Source: MWAR01 sp035388825
GTDB taxonomy: Bacteria > Muiribacteriota > Ozemobacteria > Ozemobacterales > Ozemobacteraceae
Length of the DNA: 64,000 bases
Assembly: GCA_035388825.1 (NCBI GenBank)
Contig: DAOOQQ010000001.1
Span: 124,001 to 188,000 of the forward strand
Direction of reading: 5' to 3'
The stretch's first letter is position 1, and each line of letters opens with the position of its first letter. The notes under the pieces are model-generated. The model did not search any database. It was not told where the DNA came from and was given only the letters and a program-made list of their open reading frames with translations. Of this stretch, positions 59,531-64,000 are shown in pieces. The position numbers were made by a program, and so were the translations under genes.

Positions 59531-60157
59531 TCAGGGAACGGCCTGAAACTCCTCGAAGGTGGCGGCCGCAAGAGCCGGGTTGAGCCGCTTTTCCTCGCCG
59601 AGGGTTCGGGAGGGGACCGGGCCGTAATCGTGGCCGGGGCAGACGATCAACCCGTCGGGAAGCCGCTTCAGTCGAGCCAGGCTCTGATAGAGCGCCTGCG
59701 CATCGCCGCCCTCGAGATCGGTCCGGCCGCAGTTGCCGATGAACAGCGTGTCGCCGGTGATCAGCCACCGGCCGTCGGCGATCAGGCAGATTCCTCCGGG
59801 GGAGTGGCCGGGCGTGTGGAGGATCTCGATCCGGCCGTTGCCTTTCCAGTCCAGCTCGGCGCCGTCGGATAAATATGAGTCGATATGCACATTGCCGCGG
59901 ACCAGCGGCTCGCAGGCCCGGTGCGCCGTGATTGCCGCCCCCGTGCGGGCTTTCAGCGCCGTCGCGGCGTTGATGTGGTCGAAATGGTGATGGGTGAGGA
60001 CGATCCTCGTCACGTCGAGGCGGTGCTTCCTGATGGCGGCGAGGATCAGATCCGGATCGAAAGCCGGATCGACGATGAGCCCCGTTCCCCCTTCGGCATC
60101 GCCGAGGAGATAGCAGAAATTCCCGATCGAGCCGACCCGCAGCGGTTCGAGAAACAT
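59531..60157 (-). CDS. metallo-beta-lactamase-fold hydrolase (glyoxalase II-like)
   Basis: 208 residues, compact MBL fold. Metal ligands are in THHHFDH, the second His in HTPGHSPGGI, the bridging Asp in TGDTLF, and the last His in CPGHDYG. It is close to the glyoxalase II/persulfide-dioxygenase group of small cytoplasmic MBL hydrolases, which cleave thioesters such as S-lactoylglutathione or act on related thiols; the true substrate is unknown. There is no signal peptide. GGAGGG lies eight bases before ATG 60157. It converges with the TPR protein (9-bp gap). Confidence 0.92.
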   Translation of the reverse strand: MFLEPLRVGSIGNFCYLLGDAEGGTGLIVDPAFDPDLILAAIRKHRLDVTRIVLTHHHFDHINAATALKARTGAAITAHRACEPLVRGNVHIDSYLSDGAELDWKGNGRIEILHTPGHSPGGICLIADGRWLITGDTLFIGNCGRTDLEGGDAQALYQSLARLKRLPDGLIVCPGHDYGPVPSRTLGEEKRLNPALAAATFEEFQAVP

Positions 60158-60229
60158 CTTCGCACCCTCCGTTCCCGGTGAACTTCAGAACCCTCCCCAC
60201 GATAGCACGAAACACCCTGCCCCGGGGAT

Positions 60230-60258
60230 TTGCCCTGCCCCGGGGTTGCGCATACAAT
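60230..60258 (+). promoter_or_regulatory. sigma-70-type promoter of the ankyrin gene
   Basis: TTGCCC at 60230-60235, a 17-bp spacer and TACAAT at 60253-60258. Transcription would start near 60265, which excludes translation from the open frame's first codon at 60230. Confidence 0.75.
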
Positions 60259-60307
60259 GGGACCGGTCGCAGGTCATGATCGATTCCGGGGACAGGGGGC
60301 GGTGCGC

Positions 60308-62068
60308 GTGAAATTCTACGGGAGAACGTGGGCGGTCGTCGGCCGCGGCGCGGTTATCGCCGGGCTGCTGGTGCTCGGCGCCCAGGGGGTGTGGGCGGGG
60401 GATATTCATGAGGCCGTGCGGCGTGGCGATCTGGACCGGCTGCGCGAGATCATCCGGCTGCGGCCCCGGACGATCGAGGAGCGGGACACGATGCGGCCGG
60501 TTTCCGAAGCCCTGCCGATGCTCCAGCAGGCAACACCGCTGCATTTCGCCGCCCAGTCCGGGCGGGCCGACATCGTCCGGGCACTGCTCGATGCCGGCGC
60601 CGACGTGAATGCGAAGAATCCCCAGGACATCACCCCGCTGCATCTCGCGGCCTGGGCCGGAAACCAGGAGATCGTCGAGCTTCTCGTCTCGCGCGGGGCA
60701 GATATCCGGCTCCGCAACCATCGGGGTCAGGGAATGTCGGCCCTGGATATCGCTGCCATGACGGGCTCCGCCGAAGTGGTCCGGTTCCTTCTCGGCCATG
60801 GCGCCGATGCCCGGGGTGTCGATCCCGTGAAACGGGCCACCCCTCTCCACCTCGCGGCTGCCTGGGACCAGACGGCCGCGGCAGAAGAGTTGTGGCGCGC
60901 GGGTGCCGATCTCAACGCCCGGGATGTGCACGGCCGAACCCCGCTCCACTGGACGATTCCCGCGCCTTCCGGAGCGAAGCCGCCCTCCAAGGCTCCGGGG
61001 GCTCTTGCCATGGCGCGCTGGCTGACCTCCCACGGCGCTGTGGTCAATCCCGGAGATGCGGCAGGGAAGACGCCGCTGGCGCTTGCCGATGCCGCCGGCT
61101 GTCGGGAGCTGGCAACGGTTCTTCGCCAGGCCGGCGGCCTCGATACCCCCGTGGATCTCGAGTCGCTTCTGAGCGCCACCGGCACTGCCGCTCTCGGAGC
61201 TGTTCTCACAAAAGCCCCGCTCCTGGCCAATGCCCCCGTTCGCGACGGCCTGCCTCCGCTCCATGTTGCGGTTCTGCTCGGCAACGAGGCGGCCTGCCGC
61301 CTGCTTCTCGATGCCGGCGCCGATCCTGCACGGATGACGGCCAATGGCGACAATGCCCTGCACCTGTGCGCCGCCGCGGGACTCGTGCGAACAGCCGACC
61401 GGCTTGCCTCGGATTCAAAAATAGTGAATGCAATAAATGAATTCGAGCAGACCCCCCTCGATGTCGCCGAAGCATACGGCCAGGCGTCGGCGGCCGCCGT
61501 GATCCGGCGCCATGGAGGTCGGCGCGCCGTCCCGACAGGGCGCGTGCTCATCCTGCGGGCCGGTGACGAGGTGCAGATCCGGCACCCGAAGACGAAACAG
61601 CGTGTCACGCTGCGCGTGAGCGACAACGTTTCGCGCATCACCCTTTCCGATGCGACCCTGAACAAGTCGCGGCGCCTGTTCGAAGCTCTGCGCGTGCACG
61701 ATCTGACGGCCCTGCGCCAGACCCTCGATGACGAGCCCCTCGTTGCGAACGTGCCGCAGATCGGCGGCAGCTCGACGAACGGCCTCTCGCCGCTGCATGT
61801 GGCCGTCGAACGGAACAACGCGACGGCGGCGGCTCTCCTGCTCCAGTTCGGTGCCCGCATCGACGCCCCGGACCTGCAGGGCCGGACCCCGCTGCATCTT
61901 GCCGCCGAGAAGGGGCGGAACGCCGTGGCCCGCCTGCTGGCCGTGAACGGGGCCGACCCGCGCCGGCCCGACGCCACCGGCTGCACCCCCATCGAACTGG
62001 CGATCGATCCGGATCTGACCGTCTTTCTCGAGCGGCTGTCCCGGCCGGGGCGGAAGGAGCCGGAATGA
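60308..62068 (+). CDS. secreted ankyrin-repeat protein
   Basis: 586 residues from GTG 60308 (AGGGGG nine bases upstream; GTG 60302 is too close). A signal peptide (AVIAGLLVLGAQGVWA) is followed by about ten ankyrin repeats with the consensus TPLHxAAxxGxxxIVxxLLxxGADxN. The repeats fall in two blocks, ~55-270 and ~290-385 plus ~485-560, broken near 400-470 by an insert (VLILRAGDEVQIRHPKTKQRV). Ankyrin stacks bind other proteins; export means it would work in the periplasm or outside. It overlaps the next gene by 4 bp (ATGA). Confidence 0.88.
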   Translation: MKFYGRTWAVVGRGAVIAGLLVLGAQGVWAGDIHEAVRRGDLDRLREIIRLRPRTIEERDTMRPVSEALPMLQQATPLHFAAQSGRADIVRALLDAGADVNAKNPQDITPLHLAAWAGNQEIVELLVSRGADIRLRNHRGQGMSALDIAAMTGSAEVVRFLLGHGADARGVDPVKRATPLHLAAAWDQTAAAEELWRAGADLNARDVHGRTPLHWTIPAPSGAKPPSKAPGALAMARWLTSHGAVVNPGDAAGKTPLALADAAGCRELATVLRQAGGLDTPVDLESLLSATGTAALGAVLTKAPLLANAPVRDGLPPLHVAVLLGNEAACRLLLDAGADPARMTANGDNALHLCAAAGLVRTADRLASDSKIVNAINEFEQTPLDVAEAYGQASAAAVIRRHGGRRAVPTGRVLILRAGDEVQIRHPKTKQRVTLRVSDNVSRITLSDATLNKSRRLFEALRVHDLTALRQTLDDEPLVANVPQIGGSSTNGLSPLHVAVERNNATAAALLLQFGARIDAPDLQGRTPLHLAAEKGRNAVARLLAVNGADPRRPDATGCTPIELAIDPDLTVFLERLSRPGRKEPE

Positions 62069-62622
62069 ACATCATCACCCATGGGCTCGTGAGCTGGTGC
62101 GTGGCTCAGCCCCTCTGCCGGACGCGCCGGGACACCGCCCTGGCCGCTTCCGCCGGTCTGTTGCCGGATCTCGACGGGATCGGCGCCCTCGCCGACCTGG
62201 CGCGGGGCGGGGAGGCCGTCTGGTTTTCGGCATGGCATCACACCCTCGGCCACAACCTGGCTGCCGGAGCCCTCACCATCGCGATTCTGACGGCTTTTGC
62301 CGCGCGCCGTCTCCGCGTGGCCGCGACCGCCGCATTCCTTTTTGCCCTGCACCTTCTGTGCGATCTCGTCGGATCGCGGGGGCCGGACGGCGAAACATGG
62401 CCGATCCCCTGGTTATACCCGTTCAGGAGCGACTTGACGCTCTCCTGGTCTGGGCAATGGGAGATAAACGCCTGGCAAAATATATCAATAACAATAATAA
62501 TACTCATCCTGTTTTTCCGGCAGGTGCGTGACGTCGGATTCTCGCCGCTCGGCCTGGTTTCGGAACGTGCCGACGCCGCTTTCGTGGCGGCCCTGCGCGC
62601 CCGATTCCCTCTCGCCGAATGA
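62065..62622 (+). CDS. YdjM/DUF457-like inner-membrane protein (metal-dependent hydrolase family)
   Basis: 185 residues. The N-terminus MNIITHGLVSW and LAASAGLLPDLDGIG, with the later WHHTLGHN, are the His/Asp motifs of the YdjM (LexA-binding, putative inner-membrane hydrolase) family. Three to four helices are present. Residues ~137-155 (WQNISITIIILILFF) are encoded by a conspicuous AT-rich patch. It overlaps both neighbours by 4 bp (ATGA), making one unit with the ankyrin protein and HemW. Confidence 0.85.
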   Translation: MNIITHGLVSWCVAQPLCRTRRDTALAASAGLLPDLDGIGALADLARGGEAVWFSAWHHTLGHNLAAGALTIAILTAFAARRLRVAATAAFLFALHLLCDLVGSRGPDGETWPIPWLYPFRSDLTLSWSGQWEINAWQNISITIIILILFFRQVRDVGFSPLGLVSERADAAFVAALRARFPLAE

Positions 62623-63734
62623 AGGACCCGGCCGGTCTCGGACTCTACCTGCACGTTCCGTTCTGCCTTTCCAAGTGCGGATACTGCGCCTTCTCCTCGG
62701 TCGTGCCGTCCCCTGGGTCGATCGATGCCTGGCTGGACCGGCTTGCCGGGGAAATCACCCGCGCGCTCCCCGCGTCTGTCGGGCAGGCTGTGCGCACGGT
62801 GTTCATCGGCGGCGGGAACCCGACGGCGATCGGCGCGAAGCCTCTTGCCCGCGTTCTGGCGCTGCTGCAACACCCCCTCGAACAGGCGAAGATCGAGGAA
62901 TGGACCGTCGAAACAAATCCCGAGACCCTGACGCCCGAAGCGGCGGCCGTTCTCGAGGAACTGCCTGGCCTGCGGCTCAGTATGGGCCTCCAGCGACTCC
63001 ATGATGACGAACTGCGCCTCCTGGACCGCCGTGGGACGGCCGCCGCCGGCAGGGCGGCGATCACCCTCGCCCTGTTGCTGACTCCCCGCGTCGGGGTGGA
63101 TCTGATCCTCGGCGTGCCGGGCTGCCCCTCTCTTGCGGCGGAACTTGCTCGATTGATCGGGGAATTCCCCGTCCAACACGTCTCGGCGTATTTCCTCTCG
63201 GTCGAGGAGGGCACCCCCCTGTCGGACCGGGTGCGGGAGGGCCGGTTCCCCGACCCGTCGGAAGTGGGGCCGGAAGAGTTGTTCGAGGTCGCAGACGTGC
63301 TCGGGCAGGCCGGCTTCGAGCACTACGAAATCTCGAACTTCGCCCGGCCGGCCGGCCGGTGCCTCCATAACATGAACTACTGGCTGGGGGGGGAGTATAT
63401 CGGCCTCGGGCCGGCCGCCGTCGGCACACAGAACGATGTGCGTCGGTCGAATCCGGCATCCCTCCGGGACTGGCTCGATGGGCGGGCTCCCGGGATCGAA
63501 CAGCTCTCGCCGGAAGACCGGTTTCGGGAAACAGTCATGCTCCGCCTGCGCCTCGTCTCGGACGGCCTGGATCTTTCCTGGCTCGAGTACCGGTATGGCC
63601 CGCTGCCCGAAGCGTTTCACCTGGCCGTCGATAGCCGGGTGTCGGCGGGAATGCTGATCAGAAACGGGCCGGTGATCAGGCTTTCGCCGAAGGGGATCGC
63701 GTTCGCGAACCGCGTGATTTCGGAGTTGTTCTGA
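62619..63734 (+). CDS. hemW: HemW-like radical-SAM protein (coproporphyrinogen III oxidase-like)
   Basis: 371 residues. The radical-SAM cysteines are in CLSKCGYCAF near residue 16-23, preceded by GLYLHVPF. The C-terminal HNMNYWLGGEYIGLGPAA is the HemW HNxxYW signature. HemW is a heme chaperone rather than a true oxidase. Two core motifs diverge: GGGTPS is GGGNPTAI and the usual SxGxQSF is SMGLQRLHD. A G8 run at 63386-63393 lies in this gene. ATG 62619 overlaps the previous stop. The photolyase tail overlaps its end on the other strand. Confidence 0.85.
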   Translation: MKDPAGLGLYLHVPFCLSKCGYCAFSSVVPSPGSIDAWLDRLAGEITRALPASVGQAVRTVFIGGGNPTAIGAKPLARVLALLQHPLEQAKIEEWTVETNPETLTPEAAAVLEELPGLRLSMGLQRLHDDELRLLDRRGTAAAGRAAITLALLLTPRVGVDLILGVPGCPSLAAELARLIGEFPVQHVSAYFLSVEEGTPLSDRVREGRFPDPSEVGPEELFEVADVLGQAGFEHYEISNFARPAGRCLHNMNYWLGGEYIGLGPAAVGTQNDVRRSNPASLRDWLDGRAPGIEQLSPEDRFRETVMLRLRLVSDGLDLSWLEYRYGPLPEAFHLAVDSRVSAGMLIRNGPVIRLSPKGIAFANRVISELF

Positions 63735-64000
63735 CCATCGCGGGGCTGCCAGGAATCCACTTCGCTCTATAGTCATCGACATTGAACTTGTTCCGGCAGC
63801 CGCGGTCGTTCATATACCGGATCGAACCGAACACCGGCCGGGTCTGCCACGGGCGGTCGTGCACCCCGGCGATGCTCCAGGCGATGCCCGTGTAGCCGTT
63901 GGGATCGCGGCCGTCCAGCTCATACCGGTCGTTGAGCCGGATCGCCGTTTCCCAGGCCTCTTCGGGAGACGGGCTCCATTCCAGGATCTTCTTGCACCAG
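63676..64000 (-). CDS. class II CPD photolyase, C-terminal part (truncated by the window end)
   Basis: The minus strand is open from the window edge to a TGA at 63676 (107 residues visible). It reads WCKKILEWSPSPEEAWETAI, then NDRYELDGRDPNGYTGIAWS, then GVHDRPWQTRPVFGSIRYMN and GCRNKFNVDDY, which is the FAD-binding C-terminal end of class II deoxyribodipyrimidine photolyases, light-driven repair of cyclobutane pyrimidine dimers. The N-terminal part lies beyond 64000. The last ~20 residues overlap hemW by 59 bp and are basic and low-complexity, perhaps a recent 3' extension. Confidence 0.85.
   Translation of the reverse strand, partial: WCKKILEWSPSPEEAWETAIRLNDRYELDGRDPNGYTGIAWSIAGVHDRPWQTRPVFGSIRYMNDRGCRNKFNVDDYRAKWIPGSPAMVRTTPKSRGSRTRSPSAKA

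Noticed and set aside
1..64000. tRNA, rRNA, CRISPR array, prophage, insertion sequence or integrase
   Set aside because: None seen by eye; no cloverleaf with CCA end, no regular direct repeats with spacers, no transposase or integrase motifs. A dedicated search would be needed to exclude small RNAs.

Overview
The window comes from a diderm (Gram-negative type) bacterium with moderately to highly GC-rich DNA. Evidence for an outer membrane is a LysM protein with a beta-barrel C-terminus ending in an aromatic residue; there are also Tad-type and type IV pilin-like proteins and many signal peptides. Housekeeping genes are intact and use strongly GC-ending codons. I cannot name the lineage from sequence alone. 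An uncultured candidate phylum such as Riflebacteria/Ozemobacteria would fit the abundance of pilin-like and giant secreted proteins, but that is a guess. I see no tRNA, rRNA, insertion sequence, prophage or CRISPR array.

Layout. 1-12.4 kb is a surface and pilus region of somewhat lower GC: a small orphan ORF, a plus-strand TadE-like protein, then a minus-strand cluster (reading from 12.4 kb to 1.1 kb) of a small membrane protein, a ~2,944-residue secreted repeat protein, a TadE-like protein and a TadG-like protein carrying a cysteine-rich repeat insert. 12.5-18.7 kb holds a TPR-polysaccharide deacetylase, a LOG-family nucleotide hydrolase, glycyl-tRNA synthetase, an orphan DNA methyltransferase, a DUF4097 protein and a coiled-coil membrane protein. 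18.7-21.8 kb is a poorly recognised accessory stretch: a cpYpsA/SLOG protein, two tandem cysteine-rich paralogues, an unknown 381-residue protein and a tiny coupled membrane peptide. 21.8-29.3 kb holds an RNB-family exoribonuclease, pdxA, a MATE transporter, a secreted DnaJ-zinc-finger-like protein, a SUKH-domain protein and the LysM/beta-barrel protein.

29.4-37.1 kb is a tightly packed operon running PIN-PhoH ATPase, three prepilin-like proteins, a FecR-like membrane protein and uvrA. 37.2-39.6 kb carries two GT87/DUF2029-like membrane glycosyltransferases, the first inside a sharply AT-rich island. 39.7-47.1 kb is information processing: radA, a YacL-like PIN/TRAM membrane protein, a CBS protein with a HutP-like C-terminus, gltX and leuS, ended by a clear terminator.

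47.1-53.2 kb is the most unusual locus: four overlapping or abutting genes for two membrane proteins (one with zinc ribbons), a third membrane protein with a cytoplasmic Cys/His region, and a full-length P-type ATPase in which every catalytic motif I can align has been substituted. It faces a convergent pair, a TSUP exporter and a catalytically intact P-type ATPase (53.2-56.7 kb). 57-64 kb has a TPR/peptidase-MA-like protein that has lost its zinc ligands, an MBL-fold hydrolase, a secreted ankyrin-repeat protein, a YdjM-like membrane protein, a HemW-like radical-SAM protein and, cut by the window end, a class II photolyase.

Regulation visible in sequence: several genes have sigma-70-type promoters with a 17-bp spacer and a TTGCC-like -35 box, and genes are often coupled by ATGA overlaps. 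A further oddity is that many of the GC-rich genes contain a short patch of AT-ending codons. The strongest leads are the pseudo-P-type ATPase operon, the CBS-HutP-like fusion without its metal histidines, the cysteine-repeat TadG-like protein and the recurrent AT-rich patches.
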